Below are positions 34,031 through 42,447 of a stretch of 64,000 nucleotides of DNA, in pieces (the stretch's first letter is position 1; each line of letters begins with the position of its first letter). The DNA is from Accumulibacter sp964420975 (GTDB taxonomy: Bacteria; Pseudomonadota; Gammaproteobacteria; Burkholderiales; Rhodocyclaceae). The translations under genes were made by a program, and so were the position numbers. The stretch is taken from NCBI GenBank assembly GCA_964420975.1, contig CAYQVH010000015.1:21993-85992 (forward strand), read 5' to 3'. The notes beneath the pieces were generated by a model that had not been told where the DNA came from, did no database searches, and saw only the letters and a list, made by a program, of their open reading frames with translations.

Positions 34031-34763
34031 GATCAGCGCGCTTGGATTGCTGGTTGGCGTTTTGGCGATCATCGGTGGCCAGATTCTCGAAGGTGGCCAC
34101 GTCGGTTCGCTGTCACAACCGACGGCGATGCTGATCGTCGTCGGCGGCACCCTGGGTGCCGTCATGCTACAAAGCCCGTATGCGACGTTCCTGCGCGGCA
34201 TGCGGATGGCGAAGTGGGTGTGGTATCCACCGCTGATCAATCACCAGCAGCTCATCCAGCAAGTGACCGGCTGGAGCCAGGTGTCACGCCGGGAAGGGCT
34301 ACTCGCTCTGGACGCGGTGGTCAACGAGCTGAAAGACGACTTCATTCGCAAGGGCCTGCAGCTGGTCGTAGACGGTGCTGAGCCGGAGCGTCTGCGTGAG
34401 GTAATGGAAGTCGAGATCAATACCTTCGAGCAGGAGATGAGGCTTGCGGCGCGTGTCTGGGAGGCGGCCGGTGGCTATTCGCCAACGATCGGAATCCTTG
34501 GCGCGGTAATGGGTCTGATCCACGTAATGGAGAATCTGTCCGACCCGTCGAAGCTGGGCGCCGGGATCGCCGTGGCTTTTGTCGCCACGATCTATGGTGT
34601 CGGGCTCGCCAACCTGGTTTACCTGCCCATGGCCAACAAGCTGAAGACCCACATCAGCCGTCTGGTCGTCCAGCGCGAAATGATTGTTGACGGTTTGGTG
34701 GGCATCGCCAATGGCGACAATCCGCGCATCATTGAAAGCCGTCTGCGGGGCTACATTTTCTGA
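34023..34763 (+). CDS. motC: Flagellar stator protein of the MotA family (MotC type)
   Basis: 246 residues with four transmembrane helices and the conserved segment GGYSPTIGILGAVMGLIHVME, which contains the proline needed for ion-driven movement. The size and the GGQILEGGHVGSL opening match MotC/PomA-like proteins better than enteric MotA (about 295). The start at 34023 overlaps fliA by 8 bases; the in-frame ATG at 33972 lies deeper in fliA. Paired with motD immediately after. Confidence 0.92.
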   Translation: MDRISALGLLVGVLAIIGGQILEGGHVGSLSQPTAMLIVVGGTLGAVMLQSPYATFLRGMRMAKWVWYPPLINHQQLIQQVTGWSQVSRREGLLALDAVVNELKDDFIRKGLQLVVDGAEPERLREVMEVEINTFEQEMRLAARVWEAAGGYSPTIGILGAVMGLIHVMENLSDPSKLGAGIAVAFVATIYGVGLANLVYLPMANKLKTHISRLVVQREMIVDGLVGIANGDNPRIIESRLRGYIF

Positions 34764-34768
34764 TCGCC

Positions 34769-35578
34769 ATGGCGCGCCGCAAACTGGAAGACGAGCACGA
34801 CAACCACGAGCGCTGGCTGGTTTCCTACGCTGACTTCATTACTCTGCTGTTCGCGTTTTTCGTCGTCATGTATGCGTTATCAACCGTCAACGAAGGAAAG
34901 TACCGCATCCTGAGCAACTCGATCGTCAGTGCCTTCCGCAGCGTACCGGTCAATAGCTCTGGACAGACGCCGCTCGTCGTACCAACGCCGGCGCCGCCGA
35001 CGAAAAGCGGTCTGGCGAGCAAGGCGCAGGAGGTCGCCAAGCAGAAGCAGCGGGAGAAGATGCGTAACGTTGCGAAAGAGATTCTGCAGGTGATGGCGCC
35101 TCTGGTCGAGCAGGGCAAAGTCCGCGTGCTCGAAACCAGTCGGGGCGTGACGGTCGAAATCAACGATAGCATCCTCTTTTCGCCGGGCCAGGCCGTTATG
35201 CAGCCGCAGCTCGTGAAAGCGATGCAGTCGGTCGCCGACGTGCTGGTGCCGGCCGAGTTTCCCATCACCATCGAAGGCCACACCGACAATGTCCCCATTC
35301 GGAACGCGCAGTTTCCGTCGAACTGGGAGCTCTCTGCCGTGCGGGCGACAACCGTGCTACGGCTGTTTGCCGACTCCGGAGTGGCGGCCAACCGCTTGAC
35401 CGCGATTGGTTACGCCGATACGCGTCCCGTCGAACCCAACCTCCTGGCAGATGGACGAGCACGCAATCGGCGGGTCAGCATCTTGATCGATTCCAACGTC
35501 CCGGAGAAGGGCACCGAAGTCAATCTGCAGGAACCCGCTGCGGCGGGTCAGGCGAGGCCCTTGGCCGGCAACGGATAA
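34769..35578 (+). CDS. motD: Flagellar stator protein of the MotB family (MotD type)
   Basis: 269 residues. One transmembrane helix (about 19-38) carries the proton-binding aspartate D22 in YADFITLLFAFFVVMYA. After a plug/linker comes the OmpA-like peptidoglycan-binding domain (ITIEGHTDNVPI, ARNRRVSILI). It anchors the stator to the cell wall. A proton rather than sodium motor is suggested by similarity to MotD, but this is inference. Confidence 0.93.
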   Translation: MARRKLEDEHDNHERWLVSYADFITLLFAFFVVMYALSTVNEGKYRILSNSIVSAFRSVPVNSSGQTPLVVPTPAPPTKSGLASKAQEVAKQKQREKMRNVAKEILQVMAPLVEQGKVRVLETSRGVTVEINDSILFSPGQAVMQPQLVKAMQSVADVLVPAEFPITIEGHTDNVPIRNAQFPSNWELSAVRATTVLRLFADSGVAANRLTAIGYADTRPVEPNLLADGRARNRRVSILIDSNVPEKGTEVNLQEPAAAGQARPLAGNG

Positions 35579-35605
35579 GGCGGGTGCGACGTGGGTCGAG
35601 CGTCG

Positions 35606-36085
35606 TCAGGCGCTATCGCTGATTCGTCGGCCGCTAGCGACGGTACTCTGTCCGTCCGGGCCGTAGAGCGTCAGGCGACTACCCGGGGTGCCAAGCAAGG
35701 CTTCCAGCGCCTGTGTCGTGTTCTGCATGCGTTTCTGGATCAGTTCGCCATTTAGGTCATTGGTTTCCTGCGCCCGTGTCGCCAATGCGATCAGCGTCGA
35801 CCAGGCGTCTCTGGCGGCGGCGGCTTCCGGACGCGCCGCAAACCAGGCTTCGACGCCGCTGCGATCGGGTGATAGGCCCTGCGCTGCCAGCGCTTCGTTG
35901 CGTTGATTGTCGAGGGTACTGACTTCAGCGGCGAGTTCATGCTTTTGCTGCGCCAGCTCGACCAAGTCTTCGACTTGGCCCTTGACGAGCAGCGCCTGCT
36001 CTTGGTCGAGAAGAGCAAGGAAGCGACGCAGGGCGCCGACTTCCGCCTGAATCGCGTGTGCGAACGCCTCCTCGTTCACCTTCAC
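35606..36085 (-). CDS. flgN: Flagellar hook-filament junction chaperone FlgN
   Basis: 159 residues, almost wholly helical, with a GTG start and LLKGQVEDLVELAQQK-type coiled-coil content. FlgN binds FlgK and FlgL before export. The call rests on size, helical nature and position directly after flgM in a minus-strand flgA-flgM-flgN block, 27 bases from flgM. Confidence 0.88.
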   Translation of the reverse strand: MKVNEEAFAHAIQAEVGALRRFLALLDQEQALLVKGQVEDLVELAQQKHELAAEVSTLDNQRNEALAAQGLSPDRSGVEAWFAARPEAAAARDAWSTLIALATRAQETNDLNGELIQKRMQNTTQALEALLGTPGSRLTLYGPDGQSTVASGRRISDSA

Positions 36086-36112
36086 ACAGCCGCAGCCGCA
36101 GCAGCGCCGCGA

Positions 36113-36394
36113 TCAGCCTTGCCGCTGGGAGTCAAGCAGTTGACTGGCCGAGCTGATGAGACGGTCGGCGATCGCCTGTACATTGATCGAAAAACGCCCT
36201 TCGGCGACCGCCTGCTTGATTTCAGCAACGCGGGTGACGTCGAACGACAACTCATCACCGGCGCCCTGCAGTTGGGCGGCCAATTCGCTCAGATGGACTT
36301 CGGATGCCGTCGAAGCATTGGTTCGCGATGCCGTCGTGCGTGGGCGTGCTTCGCCGATCGAGCTGGGGGTACTGCCTGTACTTTCGATCTTCAC
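36113..36394 (-). CDS. flgM: Anti-sigma-28 factor FlgM
   Basis: 93 residues. The disordered N-terminal half and the C-terminal sigma-binding helices (DVTRVAEIKQAVAEGRFSIN, ADRLISSASQLLDS) are typical. It starts with GTG. FlgM holds FliA inactive until it is exported through the finished hook. A near-consensus FliA promoter lies just upstream, giving feedback on its own synthesis. Confidence 0.95.
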   Translation of the reverse strand: MKIESTGSTPSSIGEARPRTTASRTNASTASEVHLSELAAQLQGAGDELSFDVTRVAEIKQAVAEGRFSINVQAIADRLISSASQLLDSQRQG

Positions 36395-36427
36395 GTTAGG
36401 CCTCTTGAACGGTTGTGCTCAATCCTG

Positions 36428-36454
36428 CTATCGGCGCATCGCCAATGAACTTTA
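36428..36454 (-). promoter_or_regulatory. FliA (sigma-28) promoter of flgM
   Basis: On the minus strand TAAAGTTC (36454-36447), exactly 11 bp, then GCCGATAG (36435-36428). This matches the consensus at 7 of 8 bases in each half, the best sigma-28 element in the window. The predicted start of transcription is about 25 bases before the flgM GTG. Confidence 0.9.
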
Positions 36455-36483
36455 GCACTTTTTTTGCCTGCCCGCGTAGGAGC

Positions 36484-37188
36484 TCAATGCGTGACTTCAA
36501 CCAAGCCGGGGCCGCGTGCGATCCCGCTGATCACCTGCCCGGAAGCTGTCCGTACTTGCGCGACCTGGCCCTCAACGGCGTTGTTCAGGGCTTTGCCGTC
36601 GTTACTAACGCTGAAACCGGTCCCCGTGGTCACCAGCTTGACGTTCTGTCCTTGCTGGATAAGCCACGGTGCGGCGAGCAAATCGGCACGCAGCGGTTGG
36701 CCGGCGGCGACGCTGTGCTTGACTGTTTTGCCAACCGCTTGCGAGCGCTCCGTGAGGACGCTCGCCGGCAGGCTGCCGAGGTCTCCCGTTTGTGTCGCCA
36801 GGTCGCGGTCGGCCACCAGCTCACCGGCGGTAAGCGGGCGCGCGGTTTGCAGGTAGGTTCCGGAAATCCGAATGTGTACCGGCACGTACACGGTCCAGGG
36901 TGCCGGACTGAGGCAGCGAATGCCGACGTTGCTTCGACCCCACAGGCGAGCGCCGGCGGGCAGGAAGGCTTCGAAGGCGTTGCACTGAGCCTGACGCGCG
37001 TATTGGTCGAGAGCGCCGACGCTGTAGCTTACTTTGCCCGGTAAGCCCTTGGTATGGACGGCGAGGAACTGTTCCAGTGTCGCCGATAGGGTTGTTTCCG
37101 CCTGGGTGCTCGAAACGGTGGCGATGACGAGGGCGCCAGCAAGCCACCGCTGACCACGTCGTCGTCTGATCGGTAATCCGGAAGACAT
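36484..37188 (-). CDS. flgA: Flagellar P-ring assembly chaperone FlgA
   Basis: 234 residues. The signal peptide (about 1-30, with a basic RRRRGQRW n-region and cleavage after STQA) exports it to the periplasm, where it helps FlgI form the P ring. The C-terminal SAF-like domain (ARPLTAGELVADRDL, GQNVKLVTTGTGFSV) is clear. I start at ATG 37188; the frame is open to 37581, but that part overlaps the divergent flgB promoter and gene. It is divergent from flgB. Confidence 0.92.
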   Translation of the reverse strand: MSSGLPIRRRRGQRWLAGALVIATVSSTQAETTLSATLEQFLAVHTKGLPGKVSYSVGALDQYARQAQCNAFEAFLPAGARLWGRSNVGIRCLSPAPWTVYVPVHIRISGTYLQTARPLTAGELVADRDLATQTGDLGSLPASVLTERSQAVGKTVKHSVAAGQPLRADLLAAPWLIQQGQNVKLVTTGTGFSVSNDGKALNNAVEGQVAQVRTASGQVISGIARGPGLVEVTH

Positions 37189-37242
37189 TTTCCCATTCTG
37201 CCTGATTGTTCGTGCCAGGCGAAGGGATTCGCTACCGCAACT

Positions 37243-37280
37243 GGCCGGCAAACGGCAAGATTTGCCGGCAACCCGGCAAG
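37243..37280 (+). promoter_or_regulatory. Cluster of TTGCCGGCAA-type repeats, candidate enhancer sites for a sigma-54 activator
   Basis: A perfect palindrome TTGCCGGCAA (37262-37271) is flanked by GCCGGCAA, CGGCAAG and CCGGCAAG half-sites. The cluster sits 40-80 bp upstream of the flgB -24/-12 promoter, a normal distance for enhancer binding. FleR, encoded at 61026, is the obvious candidate ligand; this is inference. Confidence 0.4.
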
Positions 37281-37320
37281 TGCTGACCGCCGAGGTGGGA
37301 CAGCGGGTGCCATGGCAGCG

Positions 37321-37336
37321 TGGCACGCCAATTGCT
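37321..37336 (+). promoter_or_regulatory. Sigma-54 (-24/-12) promoter of the flgB operon
   Basis: TGGCAC-GCCAA-TTGC is a perfect match to the RpoN consensus TGGCAC-N5-TTGC. The flgB GTG is 36 bases after it. It would be driven by an enhancer-binding protein such as FleR. Confidence 0.92.
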
Positions 37337-37371
37337 TGAGAATGACTATTCTTTTCTAAGGTGCTCGGCTC

Positions 37372-37776
37372 GTGGTTAACAAGCTGGATCAAGCCTTGTC
37401 GTTTCAGCAGCAAGCGCTGAACTTGCGTGCCTATCGGCAGCAGGTTTTGGCCGCCAACATCGCCAACAGCGACACGCCGCATTACTTGGCGAGGGATTTC
37501 GATTTCACGTCGGCGCTGCGGGTGGCGGTCGCTGGTCGCGGCGAGCATCCCTTGACGTTGACGAGGACGGCGCCTGGCCATCTTGCCGCGAGCGCTAGTG
37601 CGGATCCGCTTTTCCTACAGTATCGACAGCCGACGCAGGGCAGTGCTGACGGCAATACCGTCGAAATGGACGTCGAGCGGGGACAGTTTGCGGATAACTC
37701 CCTGCACTACGAGGCCAGCCTGACGTTCCTCTCGCACCAGATCAGAACGCTGGTCACCGCTCTCCAAGGACAATGA
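37372..37776 (+). CDS. flgB: Flagellar proximal rod protein FlgB
   Basis: 134 residues, normal size. The rod-protein N-terminal signature VLAANIANSDTPHYLARDFD is clear. FlgB forms the base of the rod above the MS ring. GTG is the start; AAGGTG lies about 10 bases upstream. It is the first gene of a ten-gene flg operon and ends 4 bases inside flgC. Confidence 0.95.
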   Translation: MVNKLDQALSFQQQALNLRAYRQQVLAANIANSDTPHYLARDFDFTSALRVAVAGRGEHPLTLTRTAPGHLAASASADPLFLQYRQPTQGSADGNTVEMDVERGQFADNSLHYEASLTFLSHQIRTLVTALQGQ

Positions 37777-38177
37777 GCCTCCTGACCAGCTTCCAGGTCG
37801 CGGGAAGTGCGCTGACGGCACAGTCTCTGCGTCTCAACGCGGTGGCCAGCAACCTGGCCAACGCCGAAAGCGTCGTCAGCGCCGACGGCAAGCCCTATCG
37901 AGCCAAACAGGTGGTGTTCACGGCGACGCCGATGGGTAACTCGGCAGCGCAGGGTGTGCGGGTAACGCAGGTGGTGGAAGACAGCACGCCCGGAAGGCTG
38001 GTTTACGATCCGCGCAACCCGGCGGCGAATGAAAGGGGCTATGTCACGATGCCGAACGTCAACGTTGTCGAGGAAATGACCAACATGATCTCGGCCGCGC
38101 GTTCGTATCAGACGAACGTCGAAGTGATGAACACCGCTCGGCAGCTGCTGCTGAGGACGCTGACACTGGGTCAGTAG
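37773..38177 (+). CDS. flgC: Flagellar proximal rod protein FlgC
   Basis: 134 residues. It shows VASNLANAESVVSADGKPYR at the N-terminus and the C-terminal VNVVEEMTNMISAARSYQTN motif shared by rod and hook proteins. It assembles on FlgB in the proximal rod. Confidence 0.96.
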   Translation: MSLLTSFQVAGSALTAQSLRLNAVASNLANAESVVSADGKPYRAKQVVFTATPMGNSAAQGVRVTQVVEDSTPGRLVYDPRNPAANERGYVTMPNVNVVEEMTNMISAARSYQTNVEVMNTARQLLLRTLTLGQ

Positions 38178-38202
38178 CGGTCCGCCAACGAAGGAGGGAG
38201 AG

Positions 38203-38883
38203 ATGGCAACGGTCGGTGAAGTGAATCGCGCGCGAGAGATCTACTCGGCGATTAACGCTGGCGCGACGGCAAGCGGCGATCGCGCCTCAGCTAGCGAGGA
38301 AGTGCAGAATCGCTTTCTCAAGCTACTGGTGACGCAGCTGCAGAATCAGGATCCGCTGAATCCGCTGGACAACGCGGCGGTGACGACACAAATTTCGCAG
38401 ATCAACACGGTGACCGGTATCGAGCGTTTGAACGCAACGCTCGACAAATTGCTGACCACCTATTCTGACAGTCAGGCGATGCAGGCGGCGAACCTGATCG
38501 GCAAGCGCGTGCTGGTGCCGGGTTCGACGCTGCGCTTGCTCGACGGCGCCGCAGCCGGGGGGGTGCGGCTGGACGATAAGGCGGATAAGGTGACGGTGAG
38601 CATCGTCGACGCGAGCGGGCGGATTGTGCAGAGCCAGAACCTTGGCGCCCATGAAGCGGGTCTCCTCAGTTTTGTCTGGGATGGCAAGACCGATGGCGGC
38701 GCCACAGCGCCATCCGGACGATATGCCTTCAACGTGACGGCGACCTACGCCGGCGAAAAGGTGAAGGCCGAAGCGCTTCAGGTTGGCACGGTATCTGCTT
38801 TGGTCAGAGACGTGGATCAGTTTCTCCTCGACCTCGGAGAGCTGGGAAGAGTCGGTTTTGATGCGCTACAAGAGATTCTCTAG
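38203..38883 (+). CDS. flgD: Hook-capping scaffold FlgD
   Basis: 226 residues. The export and cap motif FLKLLVTQLQNQDPLNPLDN is near residue 35, and the C-terminal part has the FlgD Tudor/Fn3-like domains (FVWDGKTDGG, GRYAFNVTA). FlgD guides hook subunits and leaves with hook completion. AAGGAGG precedes the ATG. Confidence 0.96.
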   Translation: MATVGEVNRAREIYSAINAGATASGDRASASEEVQNRFLKLLVTQLQNQDPLNPLDNAAVTTQISQINTVTGIERLNATLDKLLTTYSDSQAMQAANLIGKRVLVPGSTLRLLDGAAAGGVRLDDKADKVTVSIVDASGRIVQSQNLGAHEAGLLSFVWDGKTDGGATAPSGRYAFNVTATYAGEKVKAEALQVGTVSALVRDVDQFLLDLGELGRVGFDALQEIL

Positions 38884-38895
38884 GAGCACGCAGAC

Positions 38896-40146
38896 ATGAG
38901 CTTTCAACAGGGATTGAGTGGTCTGAACGCGGCGTCGACGGCGCTCAACGCCATCGGAAACAATGTGGCCAACGCCAGCACGGTCGGTTTCAAGGGGTCA
39001 AAGGCGAATTTTTCCGACATCTTCGCTGCGTCGCTGGGTATTGTCGGCGCGGCACAAGTCGGTATCGGCGTCGGCGTTTCCGCCGTTCAGCAGCAGTTCA
39101 CCCAGGGCAACCTGACGACAACGAGCAACGCCCTCGACCTGGCGCTCAACGGCGGCGGCTTTTTCCGTATGAGCAATGACGGCAACATCACCTACACCCG
39201 CAACGGTCAGTTCCACCTGGATAACGAAGGCTACGTGATCAACGATCAACGGCTGCGCTTGACCGGCTACCCGGTCGGCGCTCTGGGGGAGATTTCGCCG
39301 TCTAATCCGGTCGAGATTCAGCTCGCGGCAAACCAGATTCCGCCGCGCGCGACGAGCGATCCGTTGTCCGGCGATCTGACCGCGGTCCTCAATCTCGACT
39401 CACGAGAAACCGTGCCGCCCATCGCTCCGTTCAATTTCGCAAATCCCGAGACCTACAATTTCTCGACCGCGGTGACCGTCTTCGACACGCTCGGGGTGTC
39501 GCACAACTTGACCACCTACTACGTACTCAACACTCCCTCGGCACCGCCAGGCGGTGAATGGACGGTGTGGGCGACGCTCGATGGCGCCAACCAGCAGGTT
39601 CTGCCGAGCAATCTTGTGTTCGATACTTCGGGTACGCTCAGTGCCGCTTCGGCCAAACAGGTGTTGCCGTCGTGGACGCTTACTAGCGGCGCGTCCAGCC
39701 CTTGGTCACCGGGCACCCTCGACTTTTCGGGGACCACCCAGTACGGCAGCGAATCGAGTGCGGATCGCCTGACGCAAGGGGGCTACGCGGCGGGTAGCCT
39801 GGCCGGTCTCAGCGTCGCTACCGACGGCATTATTCAGGGCCGCTATACCAACGGTCAGAGTCGAACGCTGGGACAAGTGGTGCTGGCGACTTTTGCCGAC
39901 CCCAACGGACTGCAAAACCTCGGCAATAACCAATGGAGCTCCTCCTCGTTGTCGGGCCCCGAGCTGGTCGGTGTTCCCGGTTCCGGGGGGCGTGGCCTGA
40001 TCCAGTCGGCGGCAGTCGAGGACTCGAACGTTGATCTGACCAAGGAACTGGTCGACATGATTACCGCACAACGTATCTATCAGGCGAACGCGCAGACGAT
40101 CAAAACGCAGGACCAGGTGTTGCAGACGCTGGTCAACCTGCGTTAG
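38896..40146 (+). CDS. flgE: Flagellar hook protein FlgE
   Basis: 416 residues, about the length of enteric FlgE. It shows the N-terminal NAIGNNVANASTVGFKGSKA and the C-terminal VDLTKELVDMITAQRIYQAN that pack into the hook core. The middle of the protein forms the variable outer domains. It is the universal-joint subunit between rod and filament. Confidence 0.97.
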   Translation: MSFQQGLSGLNAASTALNAIGNNVANASTVGFKGSKANFSDIFAASLGIVGAAQVGIGVGVSAVQQQFTQGNLTTTSNALDLALNGGGFFRMSNDGNITYTRNGQFHLDNEGYVINDQRLRLTGYPVGALGEISPSNPVEIQLAANQIPPRATSDPLSGDLTAVLNLDSRETVPPIAPFNFANPETYNFSTAVTVFDTLGVSHNLTTYYVLNTPSAPPGGEWTVWATLDGANQQVLPSNLVFDTSGTLSAASAKQVLPSWTLTSGASSPWSPGTLDFSGTTQYGSESSADRLTQGGYAAGSLAGLSVATDGIIQGRYTNGQSRTLGQVVLATFADPNGLQNLGNNQWSSSSLSGPELVGVPGSGGRGLIQSAAVEDSNVDLTKELVDMITAQRIYQANAQTIKTQDQVLQTLVNLR

Positions 40147-40179
40147 CCGACGTGAGCTGAAGGCGAGCGCTGACCAGCG

Positions 40180-40929
40180 ATGGACCGACTGATCTACACG
40201 GCGATGAGTGGCGCCAAGCAGAGCCTCTTGCAACAGGCCGGGGTCGCTCAGAACTTGGCGAATACGACGACAGTCGGCTACCGGGCATTGGAGAACCGCT
40301 TCCGGGCAGTGCCGGTGCTCGGGCCGGGGGCGCCTACCCGGGCGTTCACGGTGGACGCATCGGTTGCCGATGTTTTCGAACAGGGGCCGGCGTTGACCAC
40401 CGGGCGGCCGCTTGACATCGCCGTTCAAGGCCAGGGCTGGATCGCCGTGCAGGGCAACGATGGCCGTGAGGCTTACACGCGCGCCGGTAACCTCAAGACC
40501 GACGCCAATGGCGTCTTACAGAACAGTTCAGGTTTCGTCGTGGTCGGCGAAGGTGGACCGATTGCGATCCCGCCGGACAACAGCGTGGCCATCGGTGCCG
40601 ACGGCACCGTGTCCGCGATTCCTCGTGCCGGCGCCGGGCCGTTAACCAGTGCCAACGTGGTGGGTCGGATCAAGCTGGTCAACCCGCCTGAAGCCGATCT
40701 CGTGCGCGGCGACGACGGATTGTTCCGAACCCGTAACGGACAACCGGCAGCGGCAGACGAGAATGTCAAGGTGGTGTCCGAGGCGCTCGAGGGGAGCAAC
40801 GTCAAGTCGGTCGACGAGATGGTCCGGATGATCAGCCTGGCACGCCAGTTCGAGATTCAGATCAAGATGTTGCAGACCGCCGACGCGAATTCGCGGGCGG
40901 CGTCGCAGTTGATGACCATGAACCGTTGA
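40180..40929 (+). CDS. flgF: Distal rod protein FlgF
   Basis: 249 residues. It opens with DRLIYTAMSGAKQSLLQQA, the typical FlgF start. AQNLANTTTVGYRA and the C-terminal VDEMVRMISLARQFEIQIKM complete the rod signature. It forms the lower part of the distal rod, next to FlgG. Confidence 0.96.
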   Translation: MDRLIYTAMSGAKQSLLQQAGVAQNLANTTTVGYRALENRFRAVPVLGPGAPTRAFTVDASVADVFEQGPALTTGRPLDIAVQGQGWIAVQGNDGREAYTRAGNLKTDANGVLQNSSGFVVVGEGGPIAIPPDNSVAIGADGTVSAIPRAGAGPLTSANVVGRIKLVNPPEADLVRGDDGLFRTRNGQPAAADENVKVVSEALEGSNVKSVDEMVRMISLARQFEIQIKMLQTADANSRAASQLMTMNR

Positions 40930-40945
40930 AGGGATTTGTGAGCCG

Positions 40946-41728
40946 ATGATCGCTTCGCTGTGGACTGCCAGCACCGGACTCAACGCGCAACAGGTGCAGA
41001 TCGACATCATCGCCAACAACCTGGCGAACGTCAGCACCAACGGTTTCAAGCAGGCGCGTGGAATCTTTGCCGACCTGCTTTACCAGACGATCCGTCAGCC
41101 GGGAGCGCAATCGTCGCAGACTACTCAAATCCCCGACGGCCTGCAGATCGGTCTGGGTACGACGCCGGTGTCGACGGGTCGTATCTTCACCCAGGGGTCG
41201 TTGCAGCAGACGGGCAACGCGCTCGATATCGCGATCGACGGCGCGGGCTTCTTTCAGGTGCTGCTGCCCGACGGAACCACCGCCTATACTCGCGACGGGT
41301 CGTTTCAAAAGGATAATCAGGGGCAAATCGTAACCGCCAATGGTTATCCACTGACGCCGGCAATCACGATTCCGCAGAATGCGCTCAGCGTGACGATTGC
41401 TAACGACGGCATTGTCAGCGTGACCCAGCCTGGTTCGTCGACCCCAGTACAGATTGGCACCATCCAGGTGGCGACCTTCATCAACAACGGGGGGCTGCAG
41501 AGTATCGGCGACAATCTTTATCTGGAGACCGCGTCGAGTGGGACGCCGACGCCAAATACGCCGGGCGGCAACGGTTCTGGCGTCGTCGTCCAATTTTACG
41601 TTGAAGCGTCCAACGTCAACGTGGCGCAGGAACTGGTGCAGATGATCCAGACTCAGCGGGCGTACGAACTGAATGCCAAGGTGGTGTCGACCTCCGACCA
41701 GATGTTGGCGCGCCTGACAGCGCTCTAG
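40946..41728 (+). CDS. flgG: Distal rod protein FlgG
   Basis: 260 residues, exactly the enteric FlgG length. It opens with IASLWTASTGLNAQQ and has NNLANVSTNGFKQARGIFAD and the C-terminal VNVAQELVQMIQTQRAYELN. It builds the straight distal rod that crosses the P and L rings. Confidence 0.97.
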   Translation: MIASLWTASTGLNAQQVQIDIIANNLANVSTNGFKQARGIFADLLYQTIRQPGAQSSQTTQIPDGLQIGLGTTPVSTGRIFTQGSLQQTGNALDIAIDGAGFFQVLLPDGTTAYTRDGSFQKDNQGQIVTANGYPLTPAITIPQNALSVTIANDGIVSVTQPGSSTPVQIGTIQVATFINNGGLQSIGDNLYLETASSGTPTPNTPGGNGSGVVVQFYVEASNVNVAQELVQMIQTQRAYELNAKVVSTSDQMLARLTAL

Positions 41729-41742
41729 GCCAGGGGGCGACG

Positions 41743-42435
41743 ATGAGGCGCGTCCGGCTTATCTTCCAGGCAGCTTGCACGACACTGCTGATGGTGCTGA
41801 CCGCCGCCTGCACCACCGTTCCCCCGACGAACGTTCACCAGCCGATGACCGCTCGTCCGCAGTATCGCTCCGATTCGCTGGCTGCCAGCCTGGCCGCAAC
41901 GGGCAGCATCTACCAGGCGGGCGCGGCCCGGACGCTGTTCGAAGACCGGCGAGCCCGCAACGTCGGCGACACGATCACGGTGACCATCACCGAGAATACC
42001 GCTGCGTCCACCAAGTCGAGTACCAACGTCAGCAAGACGGGGACGATCAGTGCGGCAGCCGGCCCGATCGTTGGCATCCCGGGTAAGACCTTTCAGGGCA
42101 TGGAGCTGAAGGGAAACAGCAGCAACGTTGCCAACGGCAAGGGCGACGCGGCAGCGACGAACGTGTTCACCGGAACGATCACGGTGACGGTCATCGAAGT
42201 CTTGGCGAACGGCAACTTGCTCGTCTCGGGCGAAAAACAGGTTGCCATCGGTCACGGACAGGAGTACGTCCGCCTTTCAGGGGTTGTCAATCCGTATTTC
42301 GTCAATGCCGCCAACACGATCGCCTCGTCCCAGATCGCCGACGCCCGAATCGAATACAAGGAGAGCGGCACGATCAGTGAGGCGCAAGTGATGGGCTGGC
42401 TGGCGCGCTTCTTTCTCTCGTTTCTGCCCTTTTGA
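41743..42435 (+). CDS. flgH: Flagellar L-ring lipoprotein FlgH
   Basis: 230 residues with a lipoprotein signal: basic start, hydrophobic core and lipobox LTAAC with C23. The body has the FlgH motifs FEDRRARNVGDTITVTI and VLANGNLLVSGEKQV, and it ends in LARFFLSFLPF. It forms the outer-membrane bushing of the rod. Confidence 0.97.
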   Translation: MRRVRLIFQAACTTLLMVLTAACTTVPPTNVHQPMTARPQYRSDSLAASLAATGSIYQAGAARTLFEDRRARNVGDTITVTITENTAASTKSSTNVSKTGTISAAAGPIVGIPGKTFQGMELKGNSSNVANGKGDAAATNVFTGTITVTVIEVLANGNLLVSGEKQVAIGHGQEYVRLSGVVNPYFVNAANTIASSQIADARIEYKESGTISEAQVMGWLARFFLSFLPF

Positions 42436-42447
42436 TGAGCGCCACAC

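Noticed and set aside
37189..37581. N-terminal extension of flgA
   Set aside because: It would cover flgB and its sigma-54 promoter and hide the signal peptide that starts at 37188.
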